From assembly GCF_000003815.2 (NCBI RefSeq), contig NC_049982.1:33213494-33277493 (forward strand): a DNA stretch of 64,000 nt, given 5' to 3'. Under the pieces are notes generated by a model that saw only the letters and a program-made list of their open reading frames with translations, did no database searches and was not told where the DNA came from. This stretch comes from Branchiostoma floridae. Lineage: Eukaryota; Chordata; Leptocardii; Amphioxiformes; Branchiostomatidae. This document shows, piece by piece, positions 47,401-57,109 of this stretch (position 1 is the first letter of the stretch; every line of letters begins with the position of its first letter). Both the position numbers and the translations under genes were made by a program.

Positions 47401-50400
47401 CCTGGAATATCATGGCTGCCTCCTCCGATCCAAATTCTTCCTCTACCAGGCTTCTAACTGTAATGTTTATAGAACTATTAGCGTTTCCGCCATCTATTGT
47501 TGCATATCATGTGTATAAAAATTAGTTTGCAACATTTATAACATATAACCAGTGTGGATAAGAATTGTAATGTGCTAATTTGCAAATAGTGAATTGTACT
47601 ACTGTATCTTATTGCTGATTTGCTTTCATCTGTTTTGCAAGTTATCTTAAGCAGTAGACCATGATGTATTATAAGTATTTTATTGCGCAGTAAGTATTGT
47701 CGGCGTCATACTTTGAATGAATATGTGACCATGTAAATTTTGATACCGTTTACGTACATCGCTCTTCCTGCTCTGGGGACAGTTGATCATAGCTGTCTGC
47801 CAGTTCGGAAAGTCCGAGCTTGAACTCCATATCTGTCAGAATCAATTGAAGGTCAAAGATAGCTTAAGTATCTAGTATCTAATTCTTCTTCATTACATTT
47901 ACATTCACATTTCATCGTCAACGATAAAAGTGAGCAAACTAAAAGGCAACAATCATGTTACAGTGCTTACAACATACACGTGATTTCCCACTCATATGCT
48001 CGCTTTTGATAATAACACTTGAAAACGCAACAATATGGCATCGTTTAACCCTTGAACACCATTCAACACTCTCAGGTTGACCAGAGTATTATCACTTGTT
48101 GGAAATTGGATAGCGGTTTCCTGGATTGCCCTGGGGATTCAAAACATGCATCCAAACAATGCAACGGTCTTTTGTCGCCTTGCGTCAAGAAGGTCGGGTA
48201 AACAGTCATACCAGAGACGTGAAAAAATAGTACATGATCATTTCTCTTCTTAGCACTCAGAGAAGGACAATAGGATATGAACACACTACATCACCATTAG
48301 ACGTTATTGGCTCCTGTAGGGGCCTATTTGGGACTATAAACGGAGATAAGCACATCGGAGGATTTTGACTTTTAACTAGGAAACACATTCCCTCTATAGC
48401 CTAGTCTCTGAATGGTAGAGAAACACAATTATATCTAGAGTAGCGTTAGAGATGTTACTCAAAGTGCGAACCTTCCGTTTCTACATCCTTTCCATCTTTG
48501 GTATCCTCAACGAGTTCTTCAAAAGCATCCTCTTCCCCTTCATTTAGTTGGAAGGATTGTCGCAACTCTTCATTTGCTGAGGGCAGAATTCATAGACAGA
48601 AATCTGAGTTTAAGTAGATAGAAACATGCCCAGACTTCGATGGGTCTAAAAGTTCTCTAAAACAAGGAAGAAATGTATTTTGTTCCATGCAATTCAATCA
48701 AATTGAACGGCATTTGGGGAAAAGGTTAAATAAACATCCAGTTATAAGTTATTGCTGGTTTTCGGGGCAAGGGGTTGAGGGGTGGCTATTTGCAACTTAT
48801 TTTCAAACAGTTCCGGGCAGCACCCTTCTGTAACAGAAACACAGGTGTTGAAACTGTTAAGTGTGTAATACAGGTAACCATTAGAACCTGAGACAAGTCT
48901 TACATGTCCACAACAAACCAGGGTTAGTAATAAGCTCGCTGATAATATTGCACAAAGACCCTTCACTCTGAGATGAAATAAAAGCACGTGTACTCGTGGT
49001 GACTCCATATGTCAGAAGAATTACGGTTACATGTATTCTGTTAACTCTTTTCAATATGTGCCTTCATGCCACACCGATTTGATTCATGCTTCCCGGATTT
49101 GCAATTTGCTTATTTGAAAGGAAGGTACCAATGTACCTGACACGCATCAACCTCAAATGTTTGTTCCAGAGCTTTAGAATGGCCTTAATATTCTAGTGAA
49201 ACATCAACATAAACGTTTATGTTCTACTGTTGCTTCAGTCATTGAAACTGTCTGTACAGAGAAGCGCAGTGCATCGGTGTCTACGACAGAATACTTGGTC
49301 TTACTCACATTCTATTTTTGCCTGCTCGTTTAATTAACTTTCTACAAAAATCCAAGAACCAAGAAATCTGTCATGTCTTACTTCTTACAGAACCTGATCA
49401 AGGATAACATTTCCTGAGCTATGTAATTGGCTTACCTTCTTTTTCGCTCTCAAATATTTCTTCCGCCGCCTCGAAGACTTCGTCTGCTCTGACTGCCCCC
49501 ATCTTACGACTAAAAAGCTTTCTTACTGGAAAAATTACAGTCGACAATAAGACTTCTTGTGAACAAGATATCAAGAATTTACACAATCAAACTTTTGAAA
49601 TATCGAATTGGAAATATTGTGAGATCTATTATAGAAGGTCATTCATTTTTGATTAACTTCAAGGCCTGTATTTTCCATATGTGTGTGTGCAATGCAGATG
49701 AATAAATGTACGATCAGCGTGAATGAATGAATGGTTTAACGCTAGTTCACCTTTATCCGTTGGGTAACCTTTATCCGTTCCCTTTTAAGAACAATGTATT
49801 TAGGGGTATTAAGTCAGATGGTGGTTTCAAACTGCAATATTTTCAAAATAGTACAATTTGAAACTACCGTCCATCGACTTGATACATTGATACCCTTTCT
49901 CTGAAGACCATATTTAGCAACACAACGAAGATAGGTTACCTCGCGGATAAAGGTGAACTAACGTTACCTCTGACATACTCACCATCATCATAGAGGAACA
50001 TACAGGTCTTGAGATTGACATATTAGGGGATAGCGAATTCGAACATATGAATATATCCATAGCATGAATATGTGTCGAATTATTATTGAAGGTTACTTAC
50101 TTTTTTCCATTTCCTCGTCGCTCATCGTTCTTAGTTTTCTCACGATTTCTTCAACCTGGAGCCTGAAAATTATTTCTACACGAAGTGATAAAATGTGTTA
50201 GCCTTATAAGGGCAATAAAGTACATCTATCTCGTTCATGAACTTATGAATGGATTGTCATGAAGTTAGGTATGTGGTTGATTCTGGTTCAATTGCAAAAT
50301 TGATTAGATTTCGGACCCCTGGCAACTTTTCTAGGTATTGGAGCAGAATTTCTGGCTAGCGTTCTGGCTAAGTTATGGCGAAGATTTTGGTCTGTGTAAT

Positions 50401-52931
50401 GGTAGATATCATTTTTTACTTGAAAAGAAATGACTCAAGTTTGGGCTCCTAGCATCTTTATTTTGAAGGCCGATTTTGGCCCCCTGGTGTGTGATCGTGG
50501 TACTGTGGCAGAACTTCCCGTTTTTGTATATTCTGACCTTAACGTGCTGTGGTCTTGACATTTTTGTGGCATTGTGATGCAAGCAAGAAATTGTGTAGGT
50601 TTCGGCCGCCTAGTAGCTTGCTCTGGAACTGCTGGGTCTTTTTTGTCAAAATCTTCTTTGAAAAATAACTGAAAAAAGGAACGACGGATTTCCATAATAT
50701 TTAGTGGACATAGTTGTACATAATGAAGTGTAAAATATGAAAACTAGGATTTGATTTGAATAATTAATGAAAAACATCTATATTTGTTTCTATTATAGGA
50801 CTCAATAGTATGGAGAATATATAGATTATGGCAGGTGGAACATTAATTGATACCAGTTATGCAAACATTACGCACACATGTTCCTAATTTACATAATGAG
50901 TACATTAGTGCCACAATTGTCATAACTAGTAAGATTTGACTGTCAACATTTTACCTGTGTAAGGTAGTTAACGGTGTATATAACCAGGCATAGCTTATGT
51001 GTAAGGCATTTGCATAATCAGAATATTTCATTATTTTATAATATTAGAACTCTTGTTACATATGTAACTTGATTCAAGAGGAACATTCCTGATACACATA
51101 ATCGAAACCATAAATTGTATCATACCTTTACTGATATAAAACGATATCATATCGTAGTGTATAAATGTGATTTTAAACGAGGGAATTTTACTGAATTCAT
51201 CTAAAGTTTGCTACTAACATCTTTGCATATTATTTGTATTGTAAACAGGGCTCGAGATACCACCTGCATATGCAGGTTAATGCAGGTAATATTGGAGCTG
51301 TGCAAGTATTTCTGGTGTCTACCTGCACCTAACCTGCACTGGTCCATGTACTAGGTTTTATAGATACAAATCCTATAATGTAGGTGTATATGGATTGTTT
51401 TGACTGCATTGACTGTTACCACCTATAGATTATAAAATAGGAATGGTCCCTGAAGAAATTTAGTCTAATCCATACTTCTTAAATCCAGAATGGTGCAAAT
51501 AAAATTTGTCTGTTGCAGGTTATTTCAAATATTACCTACACCAGTGCTGGTATGCAGAGAAAAGTATTTCGAGCCTGTAAAGAAGCATTGCTTGGCGAAG
51601 GTATAAGGTCGTTGAATTCTAATTACTTACTGTCTTGTTTAGGGTCAACGTCATTCTCCTCATCTTCGATCAGCTCCTTTGTTGCTTCCACTTCTGCAGC
51701 GTTGAAGTGATATCTTCTCTGTAGCCATGACAGCACTATTTCATGTAAATATGATGATGTAAATATAAAGAATAAGTAAATAGCAGCTAAATGACTCGTT
51801 CGTGTACATTATTGGGTTCATTACGTTACATGACATACTTCCGGTAACCAGAAGTGCCAGAAGTCACCTTTACTGTCTCTCATCCCGAAATACGACCCCC
51901 CCCCCTCCCTCCCATTTCAACACTGGACGAAGCTTGAAGTTTAAACGCTAGATTCATTACTCCAGTCCAAAGGCAATGATAATAACATACTCTTATAGAA
52001 GGTACACACAAAATTTTGATTTGAAAATTCCCTTGCCGACGTCATGTGTTGACCGGGGATTTCGGCACTTACATTACTACATAGTCAAGTTTGGTGTTCG
52101 ATCTTTAATGCAAGACATGAAATATAGTATCATTGTAAATGGTTGTAAATACGTTTTTTGGGAGTGCCTAATACTTAACTTTTCAATTAACATAGGATAT
52201 ACAGTAGAAGCCGTTTAATTTCACGGCCTATTTGCCAGTGAATTTCGTGCAATTATCCGAATGGTGCAATAATGCGAAGTTATCTGGCTGGACCGCAACG
52301 GTTTGGGATTTGGGGATTCCGTGCAGTTAACAGAAGTGTGCGTTAATCCGTTGTGCAATTAACTGGCTGCTACTGTATGATTGATAAAATATTATTTTCT
52401 TATTGCTTTGGAATAATGTACAACGCTGCTGTATGTTTCGCACTATACTCAGTATACATCACCAATAAGGTTATAAAAGAACGTTGCTTGTACCCTTCAA
52501 TGTATAGTCGCTTGTGTCAATGTTATCCTGTTTATGTAGATCTCAAATGAGAAACTGTTCAAAACTATTGGGTTGAGGATTTGTTGCAGACAAGTCAGGA
52601 TTAATGGTGATGAGACTTGTACCAGATAGACTGGAAAACCCAAGTCATGCTGGTCTCCACGGGGTAAGAGACGTGGAGCAGTCATGGACCTCCAAGCAGC
52701 CAACATCAGCCGAAAGGATGCGAGGAGGATGGCTGCTGACAGAGCCTGACTGCCTCATGTTTCGGAAGACACGGGAGCCCCTAAGTCTTAGTAAGTATAT
52801 AAAGAAGTAAAGAAGTCAAACGTACGTGTATTTTCCTGTCTTGACAAGGTGGACCCGTTGACAGCAGCCGGGAAACACTTCACTTCACATGTAAACCCCA
52901 AGAACAGGATAATAAGTACGACTGACACCAT
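44465..52931 (-). CDS. Gene C: secreted modular protein with mucin-like repeat tail
   Basis: Ten exons, all internal junctions phase 1: 52931-52826, 51735-51631, 50175-50101, 49525-49436, 48576-48472, 47832-47758, 47457-47362, 47232-47113, 47023-44924, 44550-44465 (TGA). The product is about 985 residues. Exon 1 encodes MVSVVLIILFLGFTC then EVKC, a signal peptide. Exons 2-4 (TKELIEDEENDVD; FRLQVEEIVRKLRTMSDEEM; VRKLF-like IRKLFSRKMG) and 5-7 (FEELVEDTKDGKD; KLGLSELADSYDQLSPEQEE; VRSLVEEEFGSEEA) are the paired modules. Exon 8 has KMFWGELNVDVP. Exon 9 is a 700-codon repeat and Thr/Asn-rich exon. Exon 10 is acidic, ending DEFADDDD. The exon 5 donor (GTTCGC) is weak. Intron 8 is only 89 bp; its acceptor was chosen because it alone restores the repeat frame in phase 1. 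Confidence 0.86.
44719..44917. mobile_element. MITE, GGTGCACTCTCACTG family, in gene C last intron
   Basis: The interior (GGTGCGGCACTGCGGGGTTC, GTTATTTTCGCCCATTTTTC, ATATTGCGTAATACTTCAAA) matches the 8318 and 14511 copies. The right end GCAGAGGGATACCACCTTA directly abuts the exon 9 donor hexamer (918-923, GTAAGT on the minus strand). The left end is truncated relative to relatives. Confidence 0.75.
44924..47023 (-). repeat. Gene C exon 9: 30-bp coding repeats plus mucin-like stretch
   Basis: From 47023 to about 45826 the frame consists of about 40 copies of a 10-residue unit, AGANPVQAQS with variants (EQ for AQ, SGVNP, AGADP). One unit lacks 6 nt in frame. Then follow about 300 residues rich in Thr, Ser, Asn and Val with at least a dozen N-x-S/T sequons (for example TETNVTISN, LNNTTNS, RNNSSST). 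The exon is exactly 2100 nt, phase 1 at both ends. Every repeat holds TCTGCAGGTGCAAAC, which resembles a splice acceptor and donor. Confidence 0.85.
48577..49435. other. Gene C intron 4
   Basis: No extra family exon was found. A minus-strand 88-codon frame (48742-49008) with a hydrophobic start is discussed under rejected items. Nothing else was recognised. Confidence 0.4.
49744..49959. mobile_element. MITE with AGTTCACCTTTATCCG ends (216 bp)
   Basis: Left AGTTCACCTTTATCCGTTGG with GGTAACCT is mirrored by AGGTTACC and GCGGATAAAGGTGAACT. TAACG-like flanks occur on both sides. It lies in gene C intron 3. A relative sits at 59526 in gene D intron 4 by family numbering. Confidence 0.8.
50240..51030 (-). 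repeat. Dispersed repeat, TGCATAAT family
   Basis: Minus-strand copy in gene C intron 2, with GGCCCCCTGGTGTGTGATCG, GTACTGTGGCAGAACTTCCC and degraded TTTGCATAATCAG motifs. It resembles the 18690 copy. Confidence 0.55.
52202..52375. mobile_element. Pogo/Tigger-like MITE (174 bp)
   Basis: The ends are CAGTAGAAGCCGTTTAATT and AATTAACTGGCTGCTACTG, flanked by TA on both sides. TA target and CAGTA-type termini fit the pogo/Tigger group of Tc1/mariner elements. The interior has no frame. It lies in gene C intron 1. A related, interrupted copy is at 60035. Confidence 0.85.
52600..52790 (+). mobile_element. Probable LINE 3' fragment
   Basis: The plus strand encodes MDLQAANISRKDARRMAADR then A-stop, resembling the last residues of LINE polyproteins, where a basic helix ends in A-x-D-R. 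The upstream frame is broken (SHAGLHGVRDVEQ in another frame). It lies antisense in gene C intron 1. Confidence 0.5.
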
Positions 52932-52988
52932 TGTTGCTTCCAATTGAGGTAGCGCACGGTTACTTGGAAGACCCTGAGTTCACAGGTC

Positions 52989-53003
52989 GGGGGGGGGGGG
53001 GGG
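52989..53003 (+). repeat. Poly-G tract (15 G) upstream of gene C
   Basis: A run of 15 G lies 58 bp 5' of the gene C start codon (poly-C on the coding strand). Its length may be imprecise in the assembly. Confidence 0.9.
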
Positions 53004-53719
53004 TAGGAACCGGTTTGACACGTCTGACCAGAGGAAGATGCAAATCAGTCACAGATTCCGACACCATTCTGCCGGTAGAACACGCCTTAAGCCAATGATA
53101 ATTTCGGTCGCGAGGATGTGAATCTTACCGAAACAAAGATAGCTGTCATTTAAGCTGGCCCGCAATCTAAAGAGGTTAGGTGTGACACATTGTTCAGTTT
53201 AATATACCAGACACCGGGCGCTTAAGCGGCTACAGGGGAGGGGTCACTAGATGAACTTTACAATGCCATATATGCAGGTGGAAATCACGAAAAACATCAT
53301 AGCGAAGCCGCATTGAGCTAACAAAATAGCGCCATGCTCCGTCTCGGCCACAGCAAGGCCACAGCAAGTAAATTTTATCGATGATATCAGCGCGCGCATT
53401 AATTTTCGCCTGATTTCAGAAAAAAAACAAGAATTTTTCTTCTGCAGGGATGGTCAACATGACGATAAAGTATCAAAATGAGCAAATATATTGTGTTGTA
53501 GCCTAATAATTGTACTTGTAGAAGTGACACTTGCGAGGTACCCAGGACTGTAGTTGTAGAAATGAAACTTATTGGATAGTTGTAAAAGTGACACCAATAT
53601 GGAAGCTATGAGTATGGTTACCAACTTTGTTGGTGATGCCCGTCTACCACACTAGTGTCACTTTTACCACACCAGTACATGTCTTGAATACAGGAATGAA
53701 TGCCTTGTTGGCTCTGATA

Positions 53720-54111
53720 CCATTTCTCACGCGGCGGCCATGATAGATCGAAGAGGAGGTCAATGAGGCAAACAGACAAAACTTATTTCTAAAATCAGGT
53801 CCCATTTAGTTTTCCCCCAAACCACACAAATTTTCATGATATAAAATAAAATAATAAATATTACAAGAAGTGTTATGCACCGAAAGATGTAGCAATTTAG
53901 AGTATTGTAGACTGACCCCATAGTCCCTTAAGAGATGCAAAATGAAAACATAATAATGCAAATTTTTAACGAATTTGCAGCCATTCACTTATTGGTCGAT
54001 TTCCTAATTGGCAGGCTACCATTGGTCGAACTGCTAATTATGATGGACAGCCTTTTGTTTGCCACATTGAACTCGTTTTAGATCCATCATGGCCGCCGCG
54101 TGAGAAAGGTG
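53720..54111. mobile_element. MITE with CTCACGCGGCGGCCATGAT arms
   Basis: Left TTTCTCACGCGGCGGCCATG, ATAGATC and right GATCCATCATGGCCGCCGCG, TGAGAAAGG form inverted arms of about 30 bp. TA flanks both outer edges. The interior is AT-rich with no coding content. Confidence 0.75.
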
Positions 54112-54267
54112 TATACCATCAGTTTTGTCTCTTTAATTCTTTGTACAACAGTCATCACAACTTTATGGTGCCTATCTTTGAAAATATAGCCATCTTGTTT
54201 TTTTCACCCATCTTGTTTTTTTTCGCCCTATCGCACTATTTTTGCAGTCTGCAGGGGACGTCATCCA

Positions 54268-54452
54268 TAGTCTCCAAGCAGACCCAAGGGTGCCTTAGAG
54301 ATAGTATCAAAGCTGGCCAGGGACTTAGTACGGCACCAAGTGTGCCGGTGCCCGTTTGACTCCCTTAGCCGGCTATCTCCCTTTGGCCGGCTATACTCCT
54401 TTGCCAGCTTTGATACTATTTCTAAGGCACCGTAGGGTCTGCTTGGAGACTA
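54268..54452. mobile_element. hAT MITE with perfect 8-bp target duplication
   Basis: TAGTCTCCAAGCAGACCCAA at the left is mirrored by GGGTCTGCTTGGAGACTA at the right. The arms continue through GCCTTAGAGATAGTATCAAA / TTTGATACTATTTCTAAGGC. GTCATCCA flanks both sides (54260-54267 and 54453-54460). The interior contains further GCCGGCTAT inverted blocks. Confidence 0.95.
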
Positions 54453-54519
54453 GTCATCCATAAAATTTACTTGGTGTGGCCTCATGGTGATTTCGTATTT
54501 TTATTGAGTGCGCCGACTA

Positions 54520-56090
54520 CTCTCTCTTCGCACCCTGGGGCTGCATTGCAAGGAGCATACAATAGATGGGGCTGATTCGCAAGAGTCTGGGGCTGACTCA
54601 AGTGACCTCATTACGACAGCAATTGCCCCAGGTACGACCATGGGGCTGTAGGTTTTAAACCGTGTGCCCCGGGAAGGACCCTACTTCGATAAGCGTGGTG
54701 GGTTCTTTAACGTGTCGAATGTGTGGCTCTCCTCAAAAGGGTACGTTCATTTAACGTCCTATCCGAGGGACGTCCTTGCCCAGAGCTAGGTACTCATTTT
54801 AACCCGAGTGAAGTGAGGAAAGTAGTGCGACCTATTCATCACATCATTTTAGTTCAGGAGAGCTTTTCAGCCAAAAAACATATTAACTACTTTTACACGT
54901 GATAATGGTTGTCACAATGGTATCACATTATTTCCCCAATTCATTTTCATCGCACCCCTCTATCACATTAATTCAGTAGTAAATAAATAATCATTTGTTA
55001 ACTGTTCGACAATAGTTTAAATAACACCTTTTCCAACTATCACGATTTCTGTCCTAAAATACTATGTCTATGAAAGTTGCGTTAAGTGCCGTCACAAAAT
55101 GGGTGCATATCAGTGGATTGGAGCACAGAACCTCTGGGTTTTTGTTGGTGGTGTTTTTATTGGTATACATATCAGTGAAAAAGACACAGTGGTGATGTAC
55201 TCTAGCAAAGCAAGCTAATTATCTTGTCCATTTATCTATGCGTGATTCGGTATCACCCGCACACTTTTCTCAGTGGTCAGATACTTAATGGTCGAACTGA
55301 AATGCAAGTGATAACCGCCGTCACAGGCTCAACTTTCTCATTATTTGTTGATACTTATGATCCGGTTTGTTTTCAGACTAGTTCAAAGATAAAGAGAATT
55401 TTTATTGTTGACATTATTTCCGAAAATAGTTTCATCAGGTTGGTAGATCATAGGACATAAGAGTTTTCTTTTACACATCCAGTTTTTTTCATACCTGCTG
55501 ACGTTTCGATGCCTGTCAGACATCTTCCTCAGAGCGTCTAACTGCAGTTCTGTTTCTCGCCGCTATATGTAGCCGATGTACATGTAGGTGGCGCTTTTCT
55601 TATTTTTGCTACTAATTGAAATGTCAATAGGTCATAGATGCGATACGTCATAAAGCAGATAGAAAATATACGAATTGGTCCAGCACAAATCTTTATTAGA
55701 ATTACTATATTACGTTATATACAGTACAATGTTTCAATATACAGTAAACTATTTACTTGTAACTTCGGTTATATAACTTACTTTCCCATCTCATTCTTGA
55801 AGACATTTAGAGATTTGATGAATGTCTTCAGATTGCAGCGAGACGTCTATTGATTATGTAGAAGAATGCTCGACTCTGTAGTTTGTAGTATAACTAGTGT
55901 AACTAGAGTTCAGTAGTACATGATATGCAGCAAAGCGTAATTAAGCACAGTGCCAAGGAGCTGAATGATTAGTTTTGTGCCAAATTCCACTGCTTAAAAA
56001 GTAAAGCAACCATCAAAATAAGCCTATCATCATTATTTCGATTGTCACGTTTTCAAGCAAAATTTATTTTCTGAAGCAACTAAATGTGAT
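54520..56090. other. Stretch without a recognised gene
   Basis: A segment at about 54520-54840 (GGGGCTGTAGGTTTTAAACC, CCCGGGAAGGACCC, TTTAACCCGAGTGAAGTGAG) has the look of a degraded SINE or LINE tail. The last motif resembles the SINE ends at 27165. The remainder to 56090 shows no exon, RNA gene or delimited element. Confidence 0.35.
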
Positions 56091-56099
56091 AAATAACTA

Positions 56100-56960
56100 G
56101 AGTTCCACGACCCCATACCTTCGCCAAATGATTTAACCTTTACAACTGAAAATTGTGTTTGTCATTAATCATGCAAATAAGTTCTTTATCTACATAAATA
56201 ATATTAGTTGATCATCTCAATCTGTATTCAGAAAGAAGGCTTTAATCGCATTTTCTGACAATTTATGCAAATGAGGTCCTCATTTGTATAACAAATTTAT
56301 GTTCAGCGATGTTCATCATTTCCATAACTTCCAAATGTCACAAGTAAGAAATTCCAGTCATTTACCAGTCTGATTATAGCGATTTCTCATCAACTATGCA
56401 AATCAGGTCTGTCTATTCCTTATTGAGGCATTCTCCTTCAAAGTCTGACACTAAACCGGCTCCTGTAGTTCCAAAGTCTGACACTAAACCGGCTCCAGCA
56501 GTTCCAAAGTCTGACACTAAACCGGCTCCAGCAGTTCCAAAGTCTGACACTAAACCGGCTCCAGCAGTTCCAAAGTCTGACACTAAACCGGCTCCAGCAG
56601 TTCCAAAGTCTGACACTAAACCGGCTTCTGCAGTTCCAAAGTCTGACACTAAACCGGCTCCTGCAGTTCCAAAGTCTGACACTAAACCGGCTCCAGCAGT
56701 TCCAAAGTCTGACACTAAACCGGCTTCTGCAGTTCCAAAGTCTGACACTAAACCGGCTTCTGCAGTTCCAAAGTCTGACACTAAACCGGCTTCTGCAGTT
56801 CCAAAGAATCCGCCCAAATATACATCACTAATCTCTGCCCTAAGAGCTATCTACCACTCACAAATCACGGCCGTAGCATGTCCAGAACTAGAGTTGCAAG
56901 CTAGCTCAGCGCTTTACCAAATCACACATCTACGTGTCATATCTCGTACATAGAAGTATA
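56100..56960 (+). repeat. Dispersed repeat, TGCATAAT family, with minisatellite
   Basis: It begins TAGAGTTCCACGACCCCATA and follows the family order (ATGCAAATAAG, TTATGCAAATGAGG, AAAGTCTGACACTAAACC, CTACCACTCACAAATCACGG, GCATGTCCAGAACTAGAG). One family segment has expanded into an 11-copy array (56441-56803). Confidence 0.75.
56441..56803 (+). repeat. 33-bp minisatellite, 11 copies
   Basis: The unit is AAGTCTGACACTAAACCGGC then TCCAGCAGTTCCA with few variants. It matches a single-copy segment of the dispersed repeat at 9563 (AAAGTCTGACACTAAACCTG). Because 33 is divisible by three, both strands show long open frames; they are artefacts. Confidence 0.95.
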
Positions 56961-57109
56961 CGATCATAGTAGTATATCTTTCGCAAGCAGAGGGTTTCCG
57001 CATCTATGGTCAAGCCTTGTTTTAAAAACATCCGCAAGCCTTGTTAAAAGGACTTGAATACGAAATTCGAATTTAAATAGCTATAAAAAATATTTGTTAA
57101 CAATCTTGT

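Noticed and set aside
48742-49008. 88-codon minus-strand frame with a signal-peptide-like start (LCAILSASLLLTLVCC)
   Set aside because: It lies wholly inside gene C intron 4, has no matching phase-1 donor, and no similarity to the family's signal exons. Probably chance.
56396-56953. 185-codon KSDTKPAPAVP repeat protein
   Set aside because: The unit derives from a non-coding dispersed repeat, both strands are open, and no splice or start context supports it.
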